Shown in pieces: positions 1-5,667 of a DNA stretch of 5,667 nt. The stretch spans positions 1-5,667 of the forward strand of contig PUNI01000009.1 in assembly GCA_003551745.1 (NCBI GenBank), given 5' to 3'. Position 1 is the first letter of the stretch, and each line of letters opens with the position of its first letter. The position numbers and the translations under genes are program-made. The DNA is from Paracoccaceae bacterium. Lineage in GTDB: Bacteria > Pseudomonadota > Alphaproteobacteria > Rhodobacterales > Rhodobacteraceae. Under the pieces are notes generated by a model. It worked only from the letters and a program-made list of their open reading frames with translations, had not been told where the DNA came from and ran no database searches.

Positions 1-2433
1 CAGCAGCGCCGGGCCGGTCACCGTCTCGACCCGGGCGAAGGCGCCGACCGGCACCATCTCGCCGCCCCGCGTCCGCACATGGATGCGGGCGATATCGTCG
101 GGCGTGGCGCGGTCCTCGGGCCGGGCGGACGTGCGCACCTGCCAGGACCGGCCGAAAAGCGTGAAGTCGTTGACATAGGCCGAGCCCAGCACCGGCTGCA
201 GCGCAGCGAAGACATCGGTCAGAGGAATGCCTAGCGCATAGAGCCGCTCGCGGTCGATATCAAGGAAGAGCTGCGGCATGTCGGCCGAGAAGGTGGTGTA
301 GACCCCGGCCAGCCGGTCGTCGGCGTTGGCCGCGAAGGTCAGGCCCCGGGCGACCTCGGCAAGGTCGGCGGGGCTGAGGCCCTGGCTGTCGATCAGCTGG
401 CCCTCGAAGCCCGCGCCGCTCCCCAGCCCGGGGATCGGCGGCAGGTTGAAGGCGATAACCTGCGCCTCGCGGATCGCCGCGCCCTGCTCCATCGCCCCGG
501 CGATGGCGGCGAAGACCGAGGTCTCGGGCCGGGTGCGCTCGTCGAAGGGCAGCATGGTCACCAGCGCGAAGGCCGCGTTCGACTTCGACATACCGTCGAG
601 CAGGGAAAAGCCGATCACCGAGGTCACGCTCTCGACACCGGGCAGAGCGCCGAGCATCGCCTCGACATCGCGCTGGACGGCGTCGGTGCGGCCCAGCGAG
701 GCGGCGTCGGGCAGCTGCGTCTCGACGATGAAAGACCCCTGATCCTCGGCCGGCAGGAAGCCTGTGGGCACGGCCCGGAAAAGCCCCGCGGACAGTGCGA
801 CGGCGAGCCCGAGCAGCACGAGGCCGATCACCGCCCGCCGTGCTATGGCGCCGGCGACCCGGACATATCCGTCGCGCGCGCGGTCGATTCCGCGAAAGAC
901 ATAGGCCAGCAGCCCCTTCCGCGGCCCGTGATGCGGCTTCAGCAGGATCGCACACAGCGCGGGCGAGAGCGTCAGCGCATTGATGGCCGAGATCACCATC
1001 GACACCGACACCGCCACCGCGAACTGCTGGAAGAGCTGGCCCGAGATGCCGGGAATGAAGGCGACGGGCACGAAGACCGACAACAGCACCAGCGTGATGG
1101 CGAGGATCGCGCCGGTGATCTCGGACATCGCCGCCGAGGCCGCCTCGGCCGGCGTCATCCCGGGGTTCTCCTCCAGCTTCGCCTCCACCGCCTCGACCAC
1201 CACGATGGCGTCGTCGACCACGATGCCGATGGCGAGCACGAGTGCCAGCAGCGACACGGTGTTGAGCGTGAAGCCCATCGCCGCCATCACCGCGAAGGTG
1301 CCCACCAGCGCCACCGGCACCGCCACCAGCGGCACCAGCGTGGCGCGCAGCGAGCCGAGGAACAGGAACACGACCAGGATCACCAGCACGAAGGCCTCGA
1401 TCAGCGTGCGCTGCACCTCGTGGATCGAATCCTGGACGAACTCGGCGGTGTCCGAGACGATCTCGTAGGCCATGCCGGGGGGCAGGCTGGCGGCGGCCAG
1501 CACCTCGGACACCCGCTCGGAGGCCTCGATCGCGTTGCCGCCGGGGGCGAGATAGACGCCGATCAGCGTCGCCGGCGCGCCGTTGAAGCGGGTGGAGACA
1601 TCGGCGCTGCGGGCACCCAGCGTGACGTCGGCCACGTCGCCTACGCGGATCACGCTGCCGTCCGGGGCCGAACGGACGATGATGTCGGCGAACTCCTCGG
1701 CGGTCTCGAGCCGGCCTAGGGCGGTGATGGCGAACTGCTGGCCGGGGTCCTCGACGAAGGGCGGCGCGCCCACGCGGCCCACCGCGGCCTGCACGTTCTG
1801 GCTGCGCAGCGCGGCAATCACGTCGCCCGGGGTCAGGCCCAGCGCGGCGAGGCGTCCGACGTCGAGTTCCACCTGCATCGCGAACTGGTCGGCGGCGAAG
1901 ACCGACGCATCGCCCACCCCGTCGATCCGCTTCAGCGCATCGAGGATGTTAAGCCGGGCGAAGTTCGTCAGGTCGCTGCCGGTGACCGTGTCGTCCGTGG
2001 CATAGAGCGCGACGCCGAGGAGGAGCGCGGAAGAGCGCTTGAACACCCTCGTGCCGAACTGGCGCACCTCGGGCGGCAGCAACGGCTCGGCCAGCGCCAC
2101 GCGGTTCTGTACGTTCACCGTGGCGATGTCGGGGTCGGTGCCCACCGCGAAGCTGATCGACAGCGCATAGGTGCCGTCCGCGGCCGAGGTCGAGGACATG
2201 TAGAGCATGCCGTCCACTCCGATCACCTGATCCTCGATGATCTGCGCAACGGTCTGCTCCACCACCTCGGCGCCGGCCCCGGGATAGGCTGCGACCACGG
2301 CGACCTGTGGGGGCGTGATGTCGGGATACTGCTCGACCGGCATCCGGCCCAGCGCGATGAGCCCGGCGAGGAACAGCACGATCGAGATGACGGTGGCAAG
2401 CCGCGGCCGCCGGATGAAGATGTCGGCGATCAT
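1..2433 (-). CDS. AcrB-type RND multidrug efflux permease (HAE-1 subfamily), C-terminus off the left edge
   Basis: This is the inner-membrane, proton-driven pump of a tripartite efflux system; such proteins work as trimers and export drugs, dyes or detergents through an adaptor and a TolC-type channel. The frame is open for 811 codons and still open at position 1. AcrB homologues have about 1,030-1,050 residues, so some 220-240 are missing. The N-terminus (MIADIFIRRPRLATVIS) leads into the first membrane helix. The TM4 motif AIGIVVDDAIVVVE places two aspartates at residues 407 and 408, the same numbers as the AcrB proton-relay pair. TM2 is followed by GSLRATLVPLVAVPVALVG, typical of the family. 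Residues 662-666 (FNLPP), followed by a Gly-rich loop, match the AcrB porter-domain segment, and TM7 leads into the PTGFLPAEDQG motif. The relay Lys/Arg/Thr of TM10-11 would lie outside the window. The start lies 4 bases after the adaptor stop, without a strong Shine-Dalgarno sequence, which suggests translational coupling. Family assignment is secure; substrate is unknown. Confidence 0.96.
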   Translation of the reverse strand, partial: MIADIFIRRPRLATVISIVLFLAGLIALGRMPVEQYPDITPPQVAVVAAYPGAGAEVVEQTVAQIIEDQVIGVDGMLYMSSTSAADGTYALSISFAVGTDPDIATVNVQNRVALAEPLLPPEVRQFGTRVFKRSSALLLGVALYATDDTVTGSDLTNFARLNILDALKRIDGVGDASVFAADQFAMQVELDVGRLAALGLTPGDVIAALRSQNVQAAVGRVGAPPFVEDPGQQFAITALGRLETAEEFADIIVRSAPDGSVIRVGDVADVTLGARSADVSTRFNGAPATLIGVYLAPGGNAIEASERVSEVLAAASLPPGMAYEIVSDTAEFVQDSIHEVQRTLIEAFVLVILVVFLFLGSLRATLVPLVAVPVALVGTFAVMAAMGFTLNTVSLLALVLAIGIVVDDAIVVVEAVEAKLEENPGMTPAEAASAAMSEITGAILAITLVLLSVFVPVAFIPGISGQLFQQFAVAVSVSMVISAINALTLSPALCAILLKPHHGPRKGLLAYVFRGIDRARDGYVRVAGAIARRAVIGLVLLGLAVALSAGLFRAVPTGFLPAEDQGSFIVETQLPDAASLGRTDAVQRDVEAMLGALPGVESVTSVIGFSLLDGMSKSNAAFALVTMLPFDERTRPETSVFAAIAGAMEQGAAIREAQVIAFNLPPIPGLGSGAGFEGQLIDSQGLSPADLAEVARGLTFAANADDRLAGVYTTFSADMPQLFLDIDRERLYALGIPLTDVFAALQPVLGSAYVNDFTLFGRSWQVRTSARPEDRATPDDIARIHVRTRGGEMVPVGAFARVETVTGPALL

Positions 2434-2437
2434 AGGC

Positions 2438-3529
2438 TCAGCCGTCGGCCGGGGCGGCGGCGTCCACGGTGATGCCCGGGCGGACCTTGTTGATCCCCTC
2501 GGTGATGACCCGCTCGCCCGGCGACAGCCCGTCGGCGATCACCGCCAGCCCCTCGGCGCTGCGCCCGACGCTGACGCGGCGCTGCTCGACCGTCTCGCCG
2601 TCGCCGACCACCAGTACGAAGCTGCCCTGGATGTCGCGCTGCACGGCGCGGGCGGGCACGGCGATCTCGCTCTGCGGCGCGGCCAGCGTCAGGTTCACGC
2701 GCACCAGTTCCCCGTCCAGCAGCTGGCCCTCGGGGTTGTCGAACCGCGCCCGCACCGTCACACTGTCGGTGACGCCGGCGACCGCGCTGTCGATGAAGTC
2801 GATGGTGCCGGGAAGGCCATAGGTGCTGCCATTGGCCAGCACCAGCGTGACCGCCGCCTCCTTCGACGCCGTGCCGGCGTCGACGCGGTCGAGATAGTCG
2901 CGCAGCACCGCCGTCGGGACCGGGAACTCCACATGCAGCGGGTCGAGCTGGATGAGGGTGGCCAGCACCCCCGCCTCGGGGCCGATCACGGCGCCGGGGC
3001 TCACGTCCGTGGTCGAGATTCGGCCGGAAAACGGCGCCGCGATCTCGGTGTAGGACAGATTGATCTCGGCACGCTCCAGCGCGGATTCGGCGCGCATCAC
3101 GTCGCCCTCGCGCACCTCCAGCGTGGCCTCGGCGGCATCCACTGCGGCCTGCGCGGCCGACTGACGGGCCAGCAACTCCGCCTGTCGGTCGCGCTCCAGC
3201 CGGGCCAGGTCGCGGGCGGCCTCGGCCGCCCGCAGCGCACCCCGCGCCTCCTGAACCAGCGCCGCGAAGGGCCGCGGGTCGATCCGAAAGAGCACTTGCC
3301 CCTCCGCGACCGTCTCGCCAAAGCGGAAGCCCACCTCGTGCAGGGTGCCGCCCACACGGGCGACGATCGCGATCCGCCGGTCCGCCACAAGCCGGCCGTT
3401 GAAGCCCGCTTCCTCGGCCAGTTCCCGCAGCTCCGCCGGGACGGCGATGACCGCGGGCGGCGCCTGGGCCGTCGCCGCACCGGCTGTCAGAAGACCAAAC
3501 GCGATGACAATCGCAATTGCTGCATGCAT
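2438..3529 (-). CDS. periplasmic adaptor (membrane fusion protein) of RND efflux pump, AcrA/HlyD family
   Basis: The 363-residue product should bridge the RND permease to an outer-membrane channel across the periplasm. Residues 1-23 form a Sec signal peptide (MHAAIAIVIAFGLL core) with a probable signal peptidase I site after AQA at 21-23. There is no lipobox Cys, so unlike E. coli AcrA it is probably not lipid-anchored. In order I see the first lipoyl half (about 47-88, including VGGTLHEVGFRFGETVAEGQ), an Ala/Arg/Glu-rich coiled-coil hairpin (about 88-157), the second lipoyl half (SYTEIAAPFSGRI, about 159-171), a beta-barrel (about 200-280) and a membrane-proximal domain (about 283-357). The hairpin tip resembles the TolC-binding motif: R115, L119 and D131 are kept, but the usual Ser is Ala126. 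I chose ATG 3529 over a TTG start at 3586 because only the ATG gives a leading signal peptide, and the TTG would lie within the predicted promoter. A weak GAG (3536-3538) stands 6 bases upstream. It is first in a two-gene operon. Confidence 0.94.
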   Translation of the reverse strand: MHAAIAIVIAFGLLTAGAATAQAPPAVIAVPAELRELAEEAGFNGRLVADRRIAIVARVGGTLHEVGFRFGETVAEGQVLFRIDPRPFAALVQEARGALRAAEAARDLARLERDRQAELLARQSAAQAAVDAAEATLEVREGDVMRAESALERAEINLSYTEIAAPFSGRISTTDVSPGAVIGPEAGVLATLIQLDPLHVEFPVPTAVLRDYLDRVDAGTASKEAAVTLVLANGSTYGLPGTIDFIDSAVAGVTDSVTVRARFDNPEGQLLDGELVRVNLTLAAPQSEIAVPARAVQRDIQGSFVLVVGDGETVEQRRVSVGRSAEGLAVIADGLSPGERVITEGINKVRPGITVDAAAPADG

Positions 3530-3563
3530 CGACCGCTCGTGCCCAAAATCCTGCCCCCAACCG

Positions 3564-3578
3564 ACTATACGGTACAGT
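3564..3578. promoter_or_regulatory. candidate repressor operator overlapping the efflux promoter
   Basis: The 15-base sequence ACTATACGGTACAGT is an imperfect dyad: 7-base arms ACTATAC and (reverse complement) ACTGTAC match at 6 of 7 positions around a central G at 3571. It covers the whole -10 box and extends into the spacer, where a bound TetR- or MarR-type repressor would block RNA polymerase. RND operons are commonly controlled this way, but no regulator gene is in the window, so the identity of any binding protein is unknown. Confidence 0.4.
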
Positions 3579-3591
3579 GGATTCAAATCAA
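3564..3591 (-). promoter_or_regulatory. sigma70-like promoter of the efflux operon
   Basis: Read on the minus strand, TTGATT (3586-3591) and TATAGT (3564-3569) are separated by 16 bases, close to the housekeeping -35/-10 consensus. Transcription would start near 3557, giving a leader of about 28 bases before the adaptor ATG at 3529. This is an AT-richer island in a very GC-rich window, which supports a promoter. The position is seen in the sequence; activity is inferred. Confidence 0.6.
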
Positions 3592-3849
3592 GCGGTATCG
3601 CGATGAGAGCGGGCCTTAAGGGCCGATGGACGGTCGCTGGAGTGCAGGCGTCTCGGGTGCGTCCGGTGATCCGATCGGGATGCGCGCCTGTTCGGTGCGC
3701 TCACAGCATGGTAGCGCTGCGGCGTCGCATTTTGGTGGAGGCGTCGTCTGCGCCGGCGGCGCAGCCTCCAGCCGGTGCCGATGGCGCACGATGGCGCCGC
3801 GGGGACAGGCATCAGCACCTCCGGCCATGCGCAAGATCAGGAGCCGGCC
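3592..3849. other. non-coding spacer between the efflux promoter and IS debris
   Basis: Together with the leader and promoter this makes a gap of about 320 bases without a gene. Open frames exist on both strands but none has a recognisable domain, and their composition is that of random GC-rich reading. Visible structures are CCTTAAGG flanked by a GGGCC direct repeat (around 3613-3626), two copies of GGCGTCG (3721-3727 and 3740-3746), and a perfect hairpin CTGCGCC-GGC-GGCGCAG (3748-3764). The hairpin has no T-run on either side, so it is not called a terminator. The stretch may hold the decayed end of the IS5-like element, but I cannot identify its terminal inverted repeat. Confidence 0.5.
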
Positions 3850-4222
3850 GAAGGCAGTGACCGCCGACGGGGCCGAACGGGACTTGCGGCCACGCACGTC
3901 GGTCTTGGGCGGGTTGCCCTGTTCGCCCAGCGGCTTGCCTCGCGTGCCCTTGCGGTGGATACGGCTCTTGAGCCCCCGGGTGCGCAGGTTGGCCTCCATC
4001 TCTTCCGAGTGGTAGGCGGACTCGGCCCAGACGTCCGAGCCGGTGTTGCCCTGCATCAGCAGATGATCGACCACCTGGCTGTCATGTAGGGCCGGGCCGC
4101 TGACATGGGTAACGGCGGATCGGCGTGTGCCGACGGTCGACATTCACTTGGTTCTTGTGTGCGTAGTGGCTCTTGCCATTATTCTTGGTCCAGCGCGCAT
4201 AGAGGTCCTTCTGGCGGAGTGC
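3850..4222 (-). pseudogene. IS5-family transposase remnant, frameshifted and truncated at both ends
   Basis: This is the middle and later part of a DDE transposase resembling IS5-family elements. The 38 codons from 4222 to 4109 read ALRQKDLYARWTKNNGKSHY and continue to VDRRHTPIRRY. A single extra C in the CCC run at 4107-4109 then breaks the frame. From 4107 the shifted frame resumes with HVSGPALHDSQVVDHLLMQG, DVWAESAYHSEE and SRIHRKGTRGKPLGEQ, and resemblance fades after about 3883. The motif that normally reads W-A-D-S-A-Y, whose Asp is the second catalytic residue, reads W-A-E-S-A-Y here (Glu codon at 4021-4023). Roughly the first half of the protein, with the first catalytic Asp, is absent, and the C-terminal Glu region is degenerate or lost. 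It must be inactive. Family assignment rests on motif recognition only. Confidence 0.8.
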
Positions 4223-4375
4223 TTGAACTGTGCCCCCCGGTGGTGGTGTCGGAGGAGGCCGCGCGCGGAGCCTTTGGCGTGGCGCTGCGCGCGGCCGGAT
4301 GTGCCGCTTGCGGTCACCGTCGATCTTCGAAAAAGGTTCGGGTTGCGAAGCCTGGAGCCTGAAACGTGGACGACG
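4223..4375. other. junction between the IS5-like and IS256-like remnants, no gene identified
   Basis: The sequence between the two transposase fragments has no recognisable protein on either strand. It is GC-rich with a short AT-rich patch (CGAAAAAGG, around 4327-4335). Its right end could hold the upstream leader of the IS256-like gene. An open frame on plus reaching TGA at 4360-4362 has no family I can name. Confidence 0.35.
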
Positions 4376-4474
4376 ATGACCGGTGACAGAATGGCGCTGC
4401 TTGAGCTGGTTGAGAAGCAGGCCGATGGCGACCTCGTGCGCGAGATGCTGGCCCTTGCGGCCGCCGAGCGGCAG
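4376..4474 (+). pseudogene. N-terminal fragment of an IS256 (mutator)-family transposase
   Basis: The start MTGDRMALLELVEKQADGDL followed by VREMLALAA resembles the first 30 or so residues of IS256-family transposases, which typically open with Met-Thr, Met-Ala-Leu and an acidic helix leading to R-[DE]-M-L. Full-length members have about 400 residues, so more than 90% is missing. After about residue 33 the sequence no longer follows the family, although the frame stays open to TAA at 4748-4750, giving a 124-codon chimeric frame. No strong Shine-Dalgarno precedes the ATG. Both catalytic-domain aspartates are absent, so it cannot be an active transposase. Confidence 0.6.
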
Positions 4475-4774
4475 GGCGGGATCGAGGAGCTGCATGCCAA
4501 GATCGCCCAATTGCGTAGGGAACTGGCCAGCTCCGGCTGCCGCCCCGATCAAAAACTCTTCCCGTCGTCAGGCCCGCCGAACGACCGGTCTGGAGCAGCC
4601 GCACTGCGGCGTCGTGGCCAATCCGCCCGGCAGCTTCGGGACGCACTCGTCGGTGCGGCCGTGACCGTAGCAGAGGCCGTTTGCTTCCCCTGGGTCCAGC
4701 TCTGCCCCTGCAGTCCAGGTGCTCTTCGCAGGGGATGCGCTGTGGTGTAACGTGGCTGCCGTCAACCTTCCTTC
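4475..4774 (+). other. open tail of the chimeric frame and recombinase upstream region; possible IS66-like leader debris
   Basis: No intact gene is found here. The first part encodes a short amphipathic stretch (IEELHAKIAQLRREL, about 4478-4522). Near 4555-4580 the codons spell N-S-S in one frame and P-S-S-G-P-P in the adjacent frame. That is reminiscent of the NSS-x-PPSSD leader of IS66-family transposases broken by a frameshift; this is a weak match. A 7-base inverted repeat CCCCTGC/GCAGGGG (4705-4711 and 4728-4734, 16-base loop) lies further on. I see no convincing promoter for the recombinase. Confidence 0.3.
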
Positions 4775-4778
4775 GGAG
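4775..4778 (+). promoter_or_regulatory. ribosome binding site of the serine recombinase
   Basis: GGAG sits 8 bases before ATG 4787, an ordinary Shine-Dalgarno spacing. It supports this start over the upstream open frame, because the encoded protein begins directly with the resolvase strand MRAAIYARFSS. Confidence 0.75.
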
Positions 4779-4786
4779 TGGGTACA

Positions 4787-5667
4787 ATGCGAGCAGCGAT
4801 CTACGCGCGGTTTTCTTCGACGCTGCAGCGGGAGGCGTCGATCGAGGACCAGGAGCGGCTGTGCCGGGAGCGGGCGGCGCGCGAGGGCTGGCCGGTGGTG
4901 GAGGTGTTCGCCGACCGGGCGCTCTCGGGGGCGTCGATGTTGCGCCCCGGACTTCAGGCGCTGATCGAGGCGGCGCAGGCCGGGCAGTTCGAGGTCGTTG
5001 TGGCCGAGGCGCTGGACCGGCTGAGCCGGGACCAGGCGGATGTCGCCGCCCTTTACAAGCGGCTGAGCTTCGCCGGCGTCGCGATCGTCACGCTGGCGGA
5101 GGGCGAGATCAGCGAGCTGCATGTCGGGCTGAAGGGCACGATGAACCAGCTGTTCCTCAAGGACCTCGCGGCGAAGACACGGCGGGGGCTCCGGGGACGG
5201 GTCGAGCAGGGCCTGTCGGGCGGCGGCAACGCCTATGGCTACCGGGTCGTGCGCCGGCTCGGGGCCGATGGCACGCCCGTCACCGGCGAGCGCGAGATCG
5301 ACGAGGCCGAGGCCGCGGTGATCCGGCGCGTCTTCCGCGACTTCGCGGACGGGATCTCGCCGCGGGCCATCGCACAGCGGCTCAACGCCGAGGGCGTGCC
5401 CGGCCCGCGGGGGCAGCTGTGGCGCGACACCGCGATCCGCGGCCACCGCACTCGCGGCACCGGGCTGATCAACAACGAGCTCTACATCGGCCGGCTCATC
5501 TGGAACCGGCTGCGCTATGTGAAGGACCCGGAGACCGGCCGGCGGGTCTCGCGGCAGAACCCGCCCGAGGCCTGGGTCACCATCGAGGTGCCCGAGCTGA
5601 GGATTGTCGACGACGCGCTGTGGGACCGCGTGAAGACGCGGCAGGGTGAGATCGCGGCCGAGCCGCG
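4787..5667 (+). CDS. large serine recombinase (resolvase/invertase family), C-terminus off the right edge
   Basis: The enzyme is a site-specific DNA recombinase that cuts with a nucleophilic serine and acts as integrase, invertase or resolvase of a mobile element. The 293 visible residues open with MRAAIYARFSS: Arg8 and Ser10 match the catalytic residues of gamma-delta resolvase. ASIEDQERLC (18-26) and LDRLSRD (76-82), with Arg78 and Arg81, complete the N-terminal catalytic domain (about 3-142). A long helix (about 111-142) leads to the 'recombinase' DNA-binding domain, with GGGNAYGYR (145-153), a helix-turn-helix-like SPRAIAQRLNAEGVPGPRG (191-209) and NNELYIGRLIWNR (229-241). The zinc-ribbon and coiled-coil region expected in large serine recombinases would follow beyond the window. 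All visible catalytic motifs are intact, in contrast to the decayed IS fragments upstream. Whether it is a prophage or ICE integrase or a transposon resolvase cannot be decided here. Confidence 0.93.
   Translation, partial: MRAAIYARFSSTLQREASIEDQERLCRERAAREGWPVVEVFADRALSGASMLRPGLQALIEAAQAGQFEVVVAEALDRLSRDQADVAALYKRLSFAGVAIVTLAEGEISELHVGLKGTMNQLFLKDLAAKTRRGLRGRVEQGLSGGGNAYGYRVVRRLGADGTPVTGEREIDEAEAAVIRRVFRDFADGISPRAIAQRLNAEGVPGPRGQLWRDTAIRGHRTRGTGLINNELYIGRLIWNRLRYVKDPETGRRVSRQNPPEAWVTIEVPELRIVDDALWDRVKTRQGEIAAEP

Larger units (their letters stand above)
3850..4750. mobile_element. composite of insertion-sequence remnants
   Basis: At least two unrelated transposase fragments lie within 900 bases in opposite orientations: IS5-like on minus and IS256-like on plus. 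Both are truncated, and no intact transposase or convincing pair of terminal inverted repeats or target duplications is visible. This suggests successive insertions followed by deletion and decay. The limits given are those of recognisable debris, not element ends. Confidence 0.6.

Noticed and set aside
928..1719. Long plus-strand open frame rich in His, Arg, Asp and Gly
   Set aside because: It lies antisense to the RND permease, has low-complexity composition typical of a GC-rich shadow frame, and contains no domain.
3530..3586. TTG start extending the adaptor by 19 residues
   Set aside because: It would precede the signal peptide with a polar stretch and overlap the predicted promoter; ATG 3529 is better.
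2315..3619. 434-codon plus-strand open frame antisense to the adaptor gene
   Set aside because: The minus-strand adaptor has clear family motifs throughout; the plus frame is its shadow.
3613..3626. TTAA within CCTTAAGG considered as an IS5-type target duplication
   Set aside because: Only one copy is evident beside the remnant, and no terminal inverted repeat adjoins it.
3748..3764. Hairpin considered as a rho-independent terminator
   Set aside because: No T-run follows on either strand, and no gene ends nearby.
3708..3860. Short plus-strand frame with ALRRRILVEAS, reminiscent of a TetR N-terminus
   Set aside because: Only a few residues match, no helix-turn-helix follows in any frame, and the frame stops after 50 codons.
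4568..5446. 292-codon minus-strand open frame
   Set aside because: It is antisense to the serine recombinase, whose catalytic motifs establish the plus strand as coding.
1..5667. Search for CRISPR arrays, tRNA or rRNA genes, and toxin-antitoxin or defence genes
   Set aside because: No regularly spaced repeats, no structured RNA gene and no matching protein motifs were seen.

Overview
The window is GC-rich throughout, with third-codon-position GC bias in the genes. The transposase and recombinase fragments resemble those of Alphaproteobacteria, probably a Rhodobacteraceae-type organism. That placement is an inference from composition and protein flavour; no rRNA or other taxonomic marker is present.

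Left part (1-3600, minus strand): a two-gene tripartite efflux operon. A periplasmic adaptor of the AcrA/HlyD family (2438-3529) is followed after 4 bases by an AcrB-type RND permease (HAE-1 subfamily). The permease begins at 2433 and runs off the left edge after 811 codons. The two should form an inner-membrane/periplasm drug-efflux assembly that needs a TolC-type outer-membrane channel, which is not in the window. A good -35/-10 promoter lies just upstream of the adaptor gene, and an imperfect palindrome starting at its -10 box looks like a repressor operator. No regulator gene is in the window.

Middle part (about 3600-4786): a graveyard of insertion-sequence debris with no intact gene. It holds a minus-strand IS5-family transposase remnant (3850-4222; 5' half missing, one-base frameshift, catalytic Asp changed to Glu). 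It also holds a plus-strand fragment matching the N-terminus of an IS256-family transposase (4376-4474). That fragment is fused in frame to unrelated sequence, which may carry a decayed IS66-like leader. The rest of this part is unassigned.

Right part (4787-5667, plus strand): the first 293 codons of a large serine recombinase with intact catalytic motifs and a clear ribosome binding site. It runs off the right edge. It may be the integrase or resolvase of an element extending to the right.

I read the window as the edge of a mobile-element-rich region inserted beside an efflux operon. I see no tRNA, rRNA, CRISPR array, or gene set pointing to a new defence or biosynthetic system.
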